Assembly: GCA_963699345.1 (NCBI GenBank)
Contig: CAVOTL010000005.1
Location: 1,054,001-1,118,000, forward strand
Origin: Bog-756 sp963699345
Lineage (GTDB): Bacteria; Actinomycetota; Acidimicrobiia; Acidimicrobiales; RAAP-2
Direction of reading: 5' to 3'
DNA: 64,000 nt
Part shown: positions 33,522-44,580 of the stretch, piece by piece
How the letters are laid out: each line of letters opens with the position of its first letter
Position numbering within the stretch: position 1 is the stretch's first letter
Notes under the pieces: generated by a model
Seen by the model: the letters and a program-made list of their open reading frames with translations, nothing else
Database searches by the model: none
What the model was told of the DNA's origin: nothing
Translations under genes and position numbers: made by a program

Positions 33522-35960
33522 TCACGTCTGGTTGTGCTCCGCCCGGTAGGGGCGGCACGGCTCGCCCCGCAGCGACCCGCAGACCGGGAGTGTGGACGTG
33601 GCCGGCACCCCGGGCACCACGTCGACCACCAGCTTCGAGGCCTCCGCCCCACCGAGGTGGACCGACGCCTGCTGGTTCCCGTCGTCCAGGGTGTCGAACT
33701 CCCAGGTGGGGCGGTCGCCTCCCGGGGCCGACACCACCACCCGGAGGGCCGTCCCCGGCCGGAAGGTGTGGACGATCGGATCGATCGGGATCCTGACCAG
33801 CTCATAGGTGTGCGGATGCAGGTACCGGGCGTCCGGGCCCAGGTAGGTGGGTGCGGTGAAGAGGGGGGTGGTGGTCGGGAGGTCGACCTGGTTCGAGCTG
33901 CGCAGGAATCCGGACGTGACGTACTCCTCCTGTGCCGCCGACGGTCGCACCTCGGTGACGGTGGCCTGGAGGTCGACGACCGGTGACGACGAGGCGACCC
34001 ACAGATCGAGGCTGGCGGGACCCACGATCGTGGTGGCCGTGGTGAACGGGGCCGTCTGGAACCCCAGTCCGTCGGCGGCCGGCACGGGCGTCCAGTCCCA
34101 CCCCGGGTCGGCGGCCCAGGCGTTGCCGCTCGCCGGCAGGCTGGTGGCCGGACGGGCGCCCGGCGCCAGGCGGAGCGACGGGCTGGCCGACGCGGTCGGG
34201 GCCGTGGTGGCGGCCGCCAACGAGCCCCCCGGGCCCATCCACCAGCTCTCCACCCGCCCGGCGGGTGGCCACTCCGGGAACGACGCCGCGTACGTCGACT
34301 CCGGGTCGCCGCTCCCGGCGGCACCCGCACCGTTGTCGAAACGGATCTCGACCCGGGGCGTCCGGGCGGCGAACTCCTCCCGCGCCTGGGCGGGGGACGT
34401 GGCCCCGGTGAACCGGATGGCCGGGAGCGGGGCCTGGGCCGACGTGCCCGCCGCGAAGCTGGTGAAGGAGTCGAGCACCAGGCCCTCGATGGCGTTCACC
34501 TTGGTCGGCACCTTGTCGGCCACGTAGACGTCCAGGAACTCGAGCCACCGGCTCAAGGTCTGCGGGTCGGTGGAGTCGATGTGGTTCCCGTTCACCATCG
34601 TGGCGTAGACCGGCGTCCTGGCGGGCAGGGCCGAGAGCAGGGCCGTCCACTGCGGTCCGGTCTGCTCGTCCTGGAGCGCCCCGGAGATGAACACCGGCAC
34701 CGTGATCCGCGCCGCCCACCCGTCCATCGACCGTCGGTCGAACAGCGACGCCTGGCGTCCGGGACCGGTGTGCGGGGCGACCAGGCGCGGGCCCACCAGC
34801 GACGACAGGCTCTCCGATTGGCCGTGGAGGGCCTGGTCGGCCAGGCAGGTCGACGAGGCACCGTCGCTGGCGGCCAGCTCGGCGTCGATCTCGTGGTACA
34901 CCCAGGGTTGGCCCACCTTCGACACCGGAGTGGCCGCCAACGGCGTCAGGCGCCCGTCCGTCAGCTTGGCGGCCGCTCTGGCGTCGTCGATGCGCTCGCT
35001 GATCCAGGAGGCGGCGAAGCCGTCGTTGTAGATCCCCCCGGGGTAGCCGGTCGAGAACAGGTCGTCGGTCGGGCTCATGGGAGCGATGGCGGCCAGACCC
35101 GGGGGGTCCGTGCCGGCCGCGGGGAGCTCGGACAGCCCCGAATAGCTGATGCCCACCATGCCGACCTTGTGATGGGCCACCCAGTCCTGGTGGGCCACGA
35201 TCTCGATGGCGTCGTAGGCGTCGTAGTCGGACGGATAGCCGAAGAGGTCGAAGGCACCCCCCGAGCAGCCGGTGCCGCGCATCTGGAGGCTGACCGTGGC
35301 GAACCCCGACACCCGGGCCAGCACGGCACCCACGTCGGTGGCGCTGTCGGGCAGGAGGTCCGGGTCACCGCAGTCCGTGCAGGGCAGGCCGAGCGCCTTG
35401 GAGATCAGACTGGGGATCGGGTCGGTGGGCCCCGCCGTGGCGTACCCCGAATACTCGATGACCGTCGGGCACGGCGACGCGGCGCTGCACGTGCCGCCGT
35501 AGGGGTAGCGCACGGTGGCCGCCAGTCGGATGCCGTCGCGCATGGTGAGGTAGTTGAGCCCCTGGTGCATGGGCTGGTCCGTGTACAGCGGCGAGTCGGT
35601 GGTCGGATCGGCCCCCGGGGCGAGGACCGCGAACGTCGGGGTGGTCTGGCCGCGGGTGGCGTCGTGCCACGAATAGCCCGATCCCGGGGTGAGGTTCCGG
35701 ACGATCAGCGACCCGAGAGCGTCGGCCCGGGCGGGGGTGCCCGACACCGCGGCGCCGTTGCGTTCCAGGGTGATCGAGTCTCCCGGACCCGCACCGGTGA
35801 GCCACGCCTCGTCGACCGAGCCGAGGGCGTGCAGCTGATGGATGGTGGCCGCCGCGGCGGGCGGGACGGCCCCGGCCAGGACCGACGACACCGCCGCCAG
35901 GGCGACACCGATGGCGGCCGCCCGGAACCGGACGGATGGACGTCGGCGCGCTACGGACAA
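33522..35960 (-). CDS. Secreted CocE/NonD-family alpha/beta hydrolase
   Basis: This 812-aa protein begins with MSVARRRPSVRFR and a hydrophobic core ending AAAA, a signal peptide. The hydrolase domain has the nucleophile in VGISYSGLS near residue 220 and an acid and histidine in GALQDEQTGPQ and NGNHIDS. The C-terminal jelly-roll domain typical of X-Pro dipeptidyl-peptidase/CocE proteins follows. TTG 35960 is chosen because AGGGGGAG precedes it and the signal peptide starts there; ATG 36032 would add 24 residues without a ribosome binding site. It is divergent from the arsR gene. The substrate (ester, amide or peptide) is unknown. Confidence 0.8.
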   Translation of the reverse strand: MSVARRRPSVRFRAAAIGVALAAVSSVLAGAVPPAAAATIHQLHALGSVDEAWLTGAGPGDSITLERNGAAVSGTPARADALGSLIVRNLTPGSGYSWHDATRGQTTPTFAVLAPGADPTTDSPLYTDQPMHQGLNYLTMRDGIRLAATVRYPYGGTCSAASPCPTVIEYSGYATAGPTDPIPSLISKALGLPCTDCGDPDLLPDSATDVGAVLARVSGFATVSLQMRGTGCSGGAFDLFGYPSDYDAYDAIEIVAHQDWVAHHKVGMVGISYSGLSELPAAGTDPPGLAAIAPMSPTDDLFSTGYPGGIYNDGFAASWISERIDDARAAAKLTDGRLTPLAATPVSKVGQPWVYHEIDAELAASDGASSTCLADQALHGQSESLSSLVGPRLVAPHTGPGRQASLFDRRSMDGWAARITVPVFISGALQDEQTGPQWTALLSALPARTPVYATMVNGNHIDSTDPQTLSRWLEFLDVYVADKVPTKVNAIEGLVLDSFTSFAAGTSAQAPLPAIRFTGATSPAQAREEFAARTPRVEIRFDNGAGAAGSGDPESTYAASFPEWPPAGRVESWWMGPGGSLAAATTAPTASASPSLRLAPGARPATSLPASGNAWAADPGWDWTPVPAADGLGFQTAPFTTATTIVGPASLDLWVASSSPVVDLQATVTEVRPSAAQEEYVTSGFLRSSNQVDLPTTTPLFTAPTYLGPDARYLHPHTYELVRIPIDPIVHTFRPGTALRVVVSAPGGDRPTWEFDTLDDGNQQASVHLGGAEASKLVVDVVPGVPATSTLPVCGSLRGEPCRPYRAEHNQT

Positions 35961-36058
35961 GGACTCCCCCTCTGGACCTCTCGATGGCGACACTCCCCGG
36001 TCGCCCGCCCCGATCTTGACAGGTGTCTCCATTTCCGACGAACCGACCGTTGATTCAG

Positions 36059-36088
36059 TTGACACTAACGTAAGCTTCGACTTAACTA
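36059..36088 (+). promoter_or_regulatory. Consensus promoter and possible ArsR operator
   Basis: TTGACA (36059-36064), 18 bases, TAACTA (36083-36088), then six bases to the GTG of the ArsR gene. This is the best promoter in the window and implies a leaderless transcript. The dyad TAAG-N6-CTTA at 36071-36084 sits between the two boxes, where a repressor would block polymerase. Confidence 0.65.
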
Positions 36089-36094
36089 GCCGCC

Positions 36095-36430
36095 GTGGAC
36101 GCAGCCCTGAAAGCGGTGGCCGAGCCCCGCCGTCGGGAGATCCTCCGGCTCGTCTGGTCGGCTGAGCTCCCGGCCACCGAGATCGCCGAACGGGTGGGGG
36201 AGATCTCACGGTCGGCGGTCTCCCAGCACCTCGCCGTGCTCAAGGCCGCCGACCTCGTCGTCGAGCGGCGGGACGGGACCCGTCGCCTCTACCGGTCGAA
36301 CCACGAGGAGATGGCCCGGCTCCGGACGTTCCTCGAGGACTACTGGACCGGAGGCCTCGAGCGCCTCCGCGTGGCGGCCGAGGCCGAACAGCGCAACCGA
36401 CGACAGGACAGGAGAGACACCCGTGGCTGA
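36095..36430 (+). CDS. ArsR-family transcriptional regulator
   Basis: This 111-aa winged-helix protein starts MDAALKAVAEPRRREILRLV, with ATEIAERVGEISRSAVSQHLAVLKAADLVVERRDGTRRLY as the HTH and wing (about residues 28-68). It has no obvious metal-binding cysteines, like the ArsR regulators that pair with AHSA1-domain proteins. It overlaps the AHSA1 gene by eight bases. Autorepression through the upstream dyad is likely but inferred. Confidence 0.88.
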   Translation: MDAALKAVAEPRRREILRLVWSAELPATEIAERVGEISRSAVSQHLAVLKAADLVVERRDGTRRLYRSNHEEMARLRTFLEDYWTGGLERLRVAAEAEQRNRRQDRRDTRG

Positions 36431-36851
36431 ACTGATCCGAGAGGTCTACATCGAGGCCTCCCCCGACGTGATCTTCCCGTTCCTGGTGGATCCCGCCAAG
36501 TTCGAGGAATGGGGCGGCGCCCAGGCCGAGCTCGACCCCCGCCCCGGTGGGACCTACCGCGCCCTCATGGGCGGCACCCACTGGTCGGCGGGCGAGTTCC
36601 TCGAGGTCGAGCCGGACACCCGGGTCGTCTACAGCTTCGGCTGGGCCGAACCCGACCACCCCATCCCACCCGGCTCCACGACCGTCCGGATCGACCTGGT
36701 GCCCGACGGCAGCGGGACGACCGTCCGCCTCACCCACTCCGGTCTGCCCGAGGACGCCGTCGGCGACCACACGGGCGGTTGGGACCACTATCTCGGCCGA
36801 CTGGTCGTCGTGGTGGCCGGGGGGGACCCCGGACCGGACCTGATGGGATGA
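36423..36851 (+). CDS. SRPBCC / AHSA1 domain protein
   Basis: This 142-aa START-like protein reads IREVYIEASPDVIFPFLVDPAKFEEWGG, then DPRPGGTYRALM, FLEVEPDTRVVYSFGW and HYLGRLVVVVAGG, the standard AHSA1 pattern with a helix-grip hydrophobic pocket. GTG 36423 overlaps the arsR end. ArsR-AHSA1 pairs are common in actinobacteria. The ligand is unknown. Confidence 0.85.
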   Translation: MAELIREVYIEASPDVIFPFLVDPAKFEEWGGAQAELDPRPGGTYRALMGGTHWSAGEFLEVEPDTRVVYSFGWAEPDHPIPPGSTTVRIDLVPDGSGTTVRLTHSGLPEDAVGDHTGGWDHYLGRLVVVVAGGDPGPDLMG

Positions 36852-36861
36852 AGGGTCGACT

Positions 36862-37515
36862 GTGAAGACCGCCGAGACCTGGGCCCGCATCCATACCGAA
36901 CGGTCGGCCATGGCCGACACCTGGGAAGCGCTCACCCCGGAACAGTGGGCCACCGCCTCCGGGTGTGACGGGTGGTCGGTCCGCACCACCGCCGGGCACA
37001 TCCTGGCCGCCGCCGAGCAGACGTTCCCCCGCTTCTACCGGGAGTTCATCCGGGCCGGGTTCCGGTTCGACGTGTTCGCCGACCGGGCCGCCCGTCGCCT
37101 CGCCGAGGTGCCGGCCGACCAGATGGTCCGCCGACTGCGGGCCCGGACGACGACGACCAACCACCCGCCCGCTCCGGTGGTGGTGATGCTGGGCGAGATC
37201 GTCGTCCACGGCGAGGACATCCGCCGGCCGCTCGGGATCACCCGCGACGTCCCGGCGGACACCCTGGTGGCGGTGGCCGACAACTACGTGAGGACGAACG
37301 TCCTACTGGGCGCCAAGCGCCGCGTGGCCGGGCTCGGCCTGCGGGCGACGGATGTCGGGTGGACCCACGGCCAGGGACCCGAGGTGGCCGGTCCGCTCCT
37401 GTCGATGATCCTGGCCATGTCGGGACGGACCGACGCCCTCCGCGACCTCGCGGGAGAGGGGGTCGCGGAACTGACCGGACGGTGTCCGGCCCGCGAAGGG
37501 TCCGTCGACCGGTGA
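36862..37515 (+). CDS. Maleylpyruvate isomerase-type mycothiol-dependent protein (DinB superfamily)
   Basis: This 217-aa protein has WEALTPEQWATASGCDGWSVRTTAGHI near residue 20 and the IVVHGEDIRRPLG motif near 113 of the actinobacterial MDMPI family, four-helix metal-binding proteins that often use mycothiol. The conserved His residues (TAGHI, VHGED) could bind a divalent metal. It begins with GTG ten bases after the AHSA1 gene, so arsR-AHSA1-MDMPI probably form one operon. Confidence 0.82.
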   Translation: MKTAETWARIHTERSAMADTWEALTPEQWATASGCDGWSVRTTAGHILAAAEQTFPRFYREFIRAGFRFDVFADRAARRLAEVPADQMVRRLRARTTTTNHPPAPVVVMLGEIVVHGEDIRRPLGITRDVPADTLVAVADNYVRTNVLLGAKRRVAGLGLRATDVGWTHGQGPEVAGPLLSMILAMSGRTDALRDLAGEGVAELTGRCPAREGSVDR

Positions 37516-37557
37516 CGGGGGCCGACACCGGGGAGTGACGCCCCCTCGCCCGTGGGC

Positions 37558-37563
37558 CATGAT
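37558..37563 (+). promoter_or_regulatory. Putative -10 of leaderless tag
   Basis: CATGAT lies six bases before the ATG at 37570, the same arrangement as at serC. Confidence 0.4.
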
Positions 37564-37569
37564 CGTCCC

Positions 37570-38151
37570 ATGACCGACCGGACGACCGTGACGAGGTGCC
37601 GCTGGGCGGACCACGCGGAGATGCGGGCCTACCACGACGAGGAGTGGGGGGTCCCGGTCCACGACGACAGCCGGCTCTTCGAGCTCCTGACCCTGGAGGG
37701 AGCCCAGTCCGGACTGAGCTGGCTCACGGTCCTGCGCCGACGGGACGGCTACCGGTCCGCCTTCGCCGGGTTCGACCCCGCCACCGTGGCCGGCTTCACC
37801 GCCCGCGACGTGGACCGGCTGCTCGAGGACCCGGGCATCATCCGCCACCGCGGCAAGGTCGAGTCGACGGTGTCCAACGCGGCCGCCGTGGTCGCCCTGC
37901 ACCAGGCCGGCGACAGCCTGGACGGCCTGCTCTGGGCGGTGGTCGACGGACGTCCCCGGACGCCCGTCCGCCCGGCCGGGGACCCGCTCCCGGCATCGAC
38001 GCCGGAGTCGGCGGCGCTCAGCCGGGAACTGAAGCGGCGCGGGTTCCGGTTCGTCGGCCCCACCACGTGCTACTCCCTCATGCAGGCGGCCGGACTGGTC
38101 AACGACCACCAGCCCGACTGCTTCCGATACGACGAGCTGTCGCCGGCGTGA
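37570..38151 (+). CDS. tag: DNA-3-methyladenine glycosylase I
   Basis: This 193-aa enzyme removes 3-methyladenine from DNA in base-excision repair. The zinc ligands are visible: Cys in VTRCRWAD, His in AYHDEEWG, and His and Cys in NDHQPDCFR near the C terminus. LTLEGAQSGLSWLTVLRRRDGYRSAF near residue 42 is the family block. ATG 37570 gives the expected N terminus; GTG 37552 is in frame but would add six residues. Confidence 0.95.
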   Translation: MTDRTTVTRCRWADHAEMRAYHDEEWGVPVHDDSRLFELLTLEGAQSGLSWLTVLRRRDGYRSAFAGFDPATVAGFTARDVDRLLEDPGIIRHRGKVESTVSNAAAVVALHQAGDSLDGLLWAVVDGRPRTPVRPAGDPLPASTPESAALSRELKRRGFRFVGPTTCYSLMQAAGLVNDHQPDCFRYDELSPA

Positions 38152-38191
38152 GTCGGGGCGTGGACGGGGGCCGACCGGGAAGGGTTCCGGC

Positions 38192-38742
38192 ATGACTCCC
38201 GACGAGGCCACCACCCGCATCGAGCCGCCCCCGGCGGGCGACGAGGCGGCCACCCTGGTCGGCTCCCTGGAGCGCCAGCGGGCGACGTTCGCCTGGAAGA
38301 CGGGCGACCTCGACGCCGCCGGACTGTCGGCCACCGTGGGAACTCCTCCATGACCCTGGGTGGCCTGTTGAAGCACCTGGCTCTGGTCGAGGACGACTAC
38401 TTCTCCGTCCGGCTGTGGGACCGGCCGGTCCATCCTCCCTTCGACGAGGTGGACTTCGACGCCGACCCGGACTGGGAGTGGCGCACCGCGTCCGACGACA
38501 GCCCCGACGACCTCTACCGGCTCTGGCACGAGGCGGTGGCCCGGTCCCGGGCCGCCCTCACCGAAGCGCTGGCCGACGGGGGCCTGGACCGGCTCGCCGC
38601 CCGACCGGGGCGGGACGGTCTCGCCCCGAGCCTCCGGAGGTCGTTGGTCGACCTCGTCGAGGAGTACGCCCGCCACGTGGGCCACGCCGACCTCCTGCGG
38701 GAGTCGGTCGACGGGCTGGTGGGCGAGGACCCGCCGGGCTGA
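38192..38742 (+). CDS. DinB/DUF664 family protein with apparent frameshift
   Basis: The ATG at 38192 follows GAAGGG and opens MTPDEATTRIEPPPAGDEAATL, then LERQRATFAWKTGDLDAAGL, the usual N-terminal half of DUF664 proteins, but stops at 38351. The other half, MTLGGLLKHLALVEDDYFSVRLW through EEYARHVGHADLLRE, continues from 38350 in a different frame. Adding one base in GGGAACTCCTCC (about 38338-38349) joins them as GTSSMTLGGLLKHLALVE, as in the family, giving 183 aa. The conserved metal-ligand histidines are kept. Members are putative thiol transferases. This is either a pseudogene or an indel error. Confidence 0.78.
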
Positions 38743-38748
38743 GGCCGT

Positions 38749-40868
<2,120 letters not shown>

Positions 40869-41280
40869 GATCGAACCTCTCCATCAGATCTCCCTCTCCA
40901 CGGAACCGTCGGCCGGGCGCCGGAGGCATCACCGATCGACGCCCTCCGGCCCCGTGCGCCGAGCCTTCCGGGCCGTACCCGGGGCATCGGCCCGGAAACC
41001 GCCCATCCGGTGGCGGAGGCGTGGCGTTCCCACCTCGGACGCCGGACGAACGGTCCCGGCCGCCCGAGCGGCACTCCCCCTCGCTACGGCCCTACATCCA
41101 CCGGTGCCGTCGGCGAACTCCCCGACCGCTCCGCCGTCGCTCCAGGTGACTCATGGGTACGCTCGTGAAGAACAGGTTCCGGTCGTAGACGACGTCCAGG
41201 TCGCCCGGCCGTCGCTGCACCATCGCGGCCCACGGCAGCCATCGCTCGCCGGGTGCCGCAGCGTGACAGCATGGTGCCCC
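40869..41280. other. Intergenic region between divergent katE and paiB-like genes
   Basis: About 410 bases without a recognisable gene; open frames here have no family features. It should hold both promoters. CATGGT five bases before the GTG at 41281 could be a -10 for a near-leaderless paiB-like transcript. Confidence 0.45.
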
Positions 41281-41895
41281 GTGCGCCCCAATCCGCTCCA
41301 TGCCTCGGAGGACGCCGAGGTCGTCCGTCGCCTGATCCGCGACAATCCATGGGGCACCCTGGTGAGCGTCAACCACGGTGGGCCGGTCGCCTCGCACTAT
41401 CCGATCCTGCTCGACGACACCTCCGAGGACCTGGTGGTCCTCACCCATGTCGGCAGGCCCGACGACCTGATCCACGGATTCGGGGACCGCGAGGTCCTCC
41501 TGATCATCCAGGGGCGCCACGGCTACATCTCCCCCAGCTGGTACGCGCCGGGAGCGATCCGTGCCCCCACGTGGAACTTCAGCGCCGTCCACTGTTACGG
41601 CGTCCCCCAGATCCTCGAGCCGGAGGAGAATCTCGCCGTCCTGGCCAGGCTGGTCGAGCACTTCGAGCACCGGGTCGAGGAACCGATGCTGTTGGACCTG
41701 GAGTGGGGTCGACCCGTGGCCGAGGGCACGGTGGGCATCCGACTGCCGATCGCCCGGTTCGACTGCAAGATCAAGATGAGCCAGGACAAGGACCCCGTGA
41801 CCCAGCGCCAGGTGATCGCCGCCCTGCGGGCGCCCGGGCCCTATCACCATCCCGACCTGGCCGACGACATGGAGCGGGCACTCTCCTCGGAGTGA
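41281..41895 (+). CDS. PaiB-family FMN-binding protein
   Basis: This 204-aa protein has the PaiB layout: IRDNPWGTLVSVNHGGPVASHYPILLD, LVVLTHVGRPDD, VLLIIQGRHGYISPSWY near residue 75 and PTWNFSAVHCYG near 97. Bacillus PaiB is an FMN-split-barrel negative regulator of sporulation and degradative enzymes; homologues are more often simply flavin-binding. The N terminus is a few residues shorter than PaiB. GTG 41281 is the first sensible start. Confidence 0.85.
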   Translation: MRPNPLHASEDAEVVRRLIRDNPWGTLVSVNHGGPVASHYPILLDDTSEDLVVLTHVGRPDDLIHGFGDREVLLIIQGRHGYISPSWYAPGAIRAPTWNFSAVHCYGVPQILEPEENLAVLARLVEHFEHRVEEPMLLDLEWGRPVAEGTVGIRLPIARFDCKIKMSQDKDPVTQRQVIAALRAPGPYHHPDLADDMERALSSE

Positions 41896-41953
41896 CCGGC
41901 CGTGGGGATCACCCCGGACGCCGGTGAACGATCCGGTCCCGCGCCCGGTAGTC

Positions 41954-42181
41954 ATGTTCGATGAAGACGCTCCCGCCGGTCCCCACCCATGCCCTCCCGC
42001 CGAGCCCCACCTCTGCCCCTTCGCCCAGGGGTACCGCCAGGACCTGCTGTACACGGTGCTGAACGCGACCCTGATAGCACCGTTGGTGGTGGCGCTCTCC
42101 CTCTCCTTCACCGAGGAGATCCGTCGTGACCTGCCCTGGGTGGTCGTGCCCCGACTCGGGTCCGTCCCCGTTGGCTCGTGA
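41954..42181 (+). CDS. Small hypothetical membrane protein
   Basis: A 75-aa frame starting MFDEDAPAGPHPCPPAEPHLCPF, then a hydrophobic segment LLYTVLNATLIAPLVVALSLSF. No family is recognised. In-frame GTG 41924 would add ten residues. It is followed by a second small frame with a GTGA overlap, the local pattern of coupled genes, which supports both being real. Confidence 0.4.
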   Translation: MFDEDAPAGPHPCPPAEPHLCPFAQGYRQDLLYTVLNATLIAPLVVALSLSFTEEIRRDLPWVVVPRLGSVPVGS

Positions 42182-42366
42182 TCGCGGTGATCTTCGTGGC
42201 CATCCAGGGGCGGTGGTGGGCGGCGGGGAGTTACCGGACCACCGGGTCCGGTCCCGTGGAAGCCACGATGGCGTGTGCGGCGCGGTTCAGGTCGATCGAC
42301 GAGATCCGGGTGACGGACGCGAGCGGCCGGACCGCCCTCAGCAACGGTCCGAACGGCACCTACTGA
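42178..42366 (+). CDS. Small hypothetical protein
   Basis: A 62-aa frame starting with GTG, VIAVIFVAIQGRWWAAGSYR, with a short hydrophobic start and a polar C terminus. It overlaps the previous frame by four bases. No recognisable domain. It is convergent with the acyltransferase gene. Confidence 0.35.
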   Translation: MIAVIFVAIQGRWWAAGSYRTTGSGPVEATMACAARFRSIDEIRVTDASGRTALSNGPNGTY

Positions 42367-42387
42367 GATCCCGACGGCACCGGCGCC

Positions 42388-44469
42388 TCAGGTCGACCCG
42401 CCACTCCCGTCCATTCGCACCTGGGCGGCGATGGTGGGAAGGACCCGGGGGCCGAGCCACCGGCCGAACCGGTCGACCTGGGCGGACGTGTCCGGAGAGG
42501 CCACGTCGGGCTCGACGATGTCGAAGTACGGGAAGTGGACGCCGTCCGGAGCGCGGATGACCATCCCGTGCAGGCTCGACGTGAACCGCCCGTCGGGGTC
42601 GACGATGGCGTTCAGGTCGAGCAGCACCGTCGTACGCGGGTTCGACGCCGCCACCTGGGCGACCAGGTGGTTGTAGATACGCACCCGGGCCGGCTCGTCC
42701 TCGGGAAGTGGTTGTCCGTCCGGCAATTCGCCCGGCTGGTAGTACGGCGCCGTGAGCAGGACCACCCGACTGCCAGCGGCGGTCGCCATCGAGTCGACGA
42801 GCTGGATCTGGCGTCGGACGTAAGCGGCGTAGGACGGGTCCTCGATGCTCGTCACCCGGCCGCCGGCGTCGACACGGTCGTACACCTCCCACCGGCCGGC
42901 CAGGAAGACGACGACCTTCGGATGGTCCAGCCGGAGATCGGCGGCCAGGCTGGCGGGCCATTGCTGGTCCACCGGAGTGGTCGGGTTGCACTCGGTCTGG
43001 ACGGCCACCTGTTCGCCGCCCGCGATGAGGTACCGGCCGTCCGCCACGCCGCAACCCACCCACGCGTTGTCCACGATCCGGAGTCCGTCGTGGGAGTCCT
43101 TCGCCCCGTCGTTCAGCGCGAAGCCCAGCGTCAGGGCCGTCGAGTCGCCGACGACGAGTACGAGGTCGGACCCCGGCGCTCCTCCGCTCCGGTCGACGGC
43201 GGCCCGCACGGACGGCAGACCCGCCACGGCCACGGAGGAGCCGAACGTCAACACGATGGCGACGGTGGCGCCCACCGCTCCGATCGCCGGACCGGCGGAC
43301 CGCACCGAGCGCCAGAACGTCCCGGCCATGACGGGCCGCTCGACCAGGTAGTAGCTGAGCCCGGCCAAGGTGAAGGTGACGACGACCCTCGCGACGAGGA
43401 GAGGGAACCCGGTGAGGCCCGTGCGGGACGAGTCCAGTTCGATCAGCACCGGGTAGTGCCACAGGTAGGCACCGTAGGAGACCGTTCCCATCCAGACCAT
43501 GGGGCGGACCGACAGGGCCCGGTCGATCGGGCCCCCGACCACGCAGACCGCCCCGGTGATGAGGGCGGCGGCCGACAGCGCGGACAGCAGGAACCCACCC
43601 TGGTAGGCGACGGCGCTGACGCCGGACAAGGTGGTGGTCAACAGGAGCGTTCCGGCCGCACCGGCCAGTCCCAGGAGGGTCAGCATCGACCGACCGATCC
43701 GCGACGAGGCCACCGGCGCCATCCCCGCCAGGCCCCGGTGGCGCTGGAGCAACGTCAACGTGCACGCCAGCACCGACCCCACCATGAGCGATTGGGCGTG
43801 CGTGTCGGTCCCGAAGTAGAGCCGGGTGATGCCCGATCCGGAGCGGTAGAGGTACGCCATCTCCCCGGCGGAGGCGACGACCCCGACCAGGGAGACACCG
43901 AGCAGGAACTCGACACCCCGATCGAACCGCCTGCCCAGATACAGCGCCGCCAGGACCACGAACGGCCACACCAGGTAGAACTGCTCCTCCACGGCGAGTG
44001 ACCAGGTGTGGGTGAGCGGCGACACGGCTCCGGTCACCACGAAGTAGTTCCCACTGGAGGCGATCTGCCACCAATTCGAGAAGTAGAAGAGGGCGGACAG
44101 GTCGGCCATCCGCAGATTCGGATAGGTGCCGGACACGTCGGTGAATCGCACCACCAGGGTGACGACCACCACGAGCACGAGCAGAGCCGGCAGCAGGCGC
44201 CGGGCCCGCCGGGCCCAGAACGCGCCCAGCCGGATGCGCGCGGACCGGGCCCATTCGCCGAGGAGGAGACCGGTGATCAGGTACCCCGAGAGCACGTAGA
44301 AGATGTCCAGGCTGAAGAACCCGCCCTGGAACCTCGCCACCCCGAAGTGGTAGCCCATGATGATCAGGAGACTGAAGGCGCGCAGGCCGTCGAGGGACGC
44401 GATCCTGTCCTTGCCGGTGGCCGACGAACGACCCGACGGTCCGGGACGCTCCCGATCCTCCGTCACCAC
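42388..44469 (-). CDS. OafA-type acyltransferase with C-terminal SGNH domain
   Basis: This 693-aa protein has an Acyltransferase-3 membrane domain: IASLDGLRAFSLLIIMGYHFG near residue 22 includes the catalytic His, and THTWSLAVEEQFYLVWP near 152 is the second signature. Ten or more helices follow to about residue 410. The C-terminal region (about 430-690) is SGNH-hydrolase-like, with the GDST block in VLVVGDSTALTLG and a DGVHF motif near the end. Such proteins O-acetylate surface polysaccharides or peptidoglycan. Start is GTG 44469. The acceptor is unknown. Confidence 0.88.
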   Translation of the reverse strand: MVTEDRERPGPSGRSSATGKDRIASLDGLRAFSLLIIMGYHFGVARFQGGFFSLDIFYVLSGYLITGLLLGEWARSARIRLGAFWARRARRLLPALLVLVVVVTLVVRFTDVSGTYPNLRMADLSALFYFSNWWQIASSGNYFVVTGAVSPLTHTWSLAVEEQFYLVWPFVVLAALYLGRRFDRGVEFLLGVSLVGVVASAGEMAYLYRSGSGITRLYFGTDTHAQSLMVGSVLACTLTLLQRHRGLAGMAPVASSRIGRSMLTLLGLAGAAGTLLLTTTLSGVSAVAYQGGFLLSALSAAALITGAVCVVGGPIDRALSVRPMVWMGTVSYGAYLWHYPVLIELDSSRTGLTGFPLLVARVVVTFTLAGLSYYLVERPVMAGTFWRSVRSAGPAIGAVGATVAIVLTFGSSVAVAGLPSVRAAVDRSGGAPGSDLVLVVGDSTALTLGFALNDGAKDSHDGLRIVDNAWVGCGVADGRYLIAGGEQVAVQTECNPTTPVDQQWPASLAADLRLDHPKVVVFLAGRWEVYDRVDAGGRVTSIEDPSYAAYVRRQIQLVDSMATAAGSRVVLLTAPYYQPGELPDGQPLPEDEPARVRIYNHLVAQVAASNPRTTVLLDLNAIVDPDGRFTSSLHGMVIRAPDGVHFPYFDIVEPDVASPDTSAQVDRFGRWLGPRVLPTIAAQVRMDGSGGST

Positions 44470-44580
44470 GTCGCCCGCCCGCGACGGAGCGTCCGGCGAC
44501 GCAGGAACCGGACGGACGTGCCCGATCCGACGGTGCGGTCCCCGTCTGCACCCAGGGCCGACGGGTGGGTAGGGGGTGGC

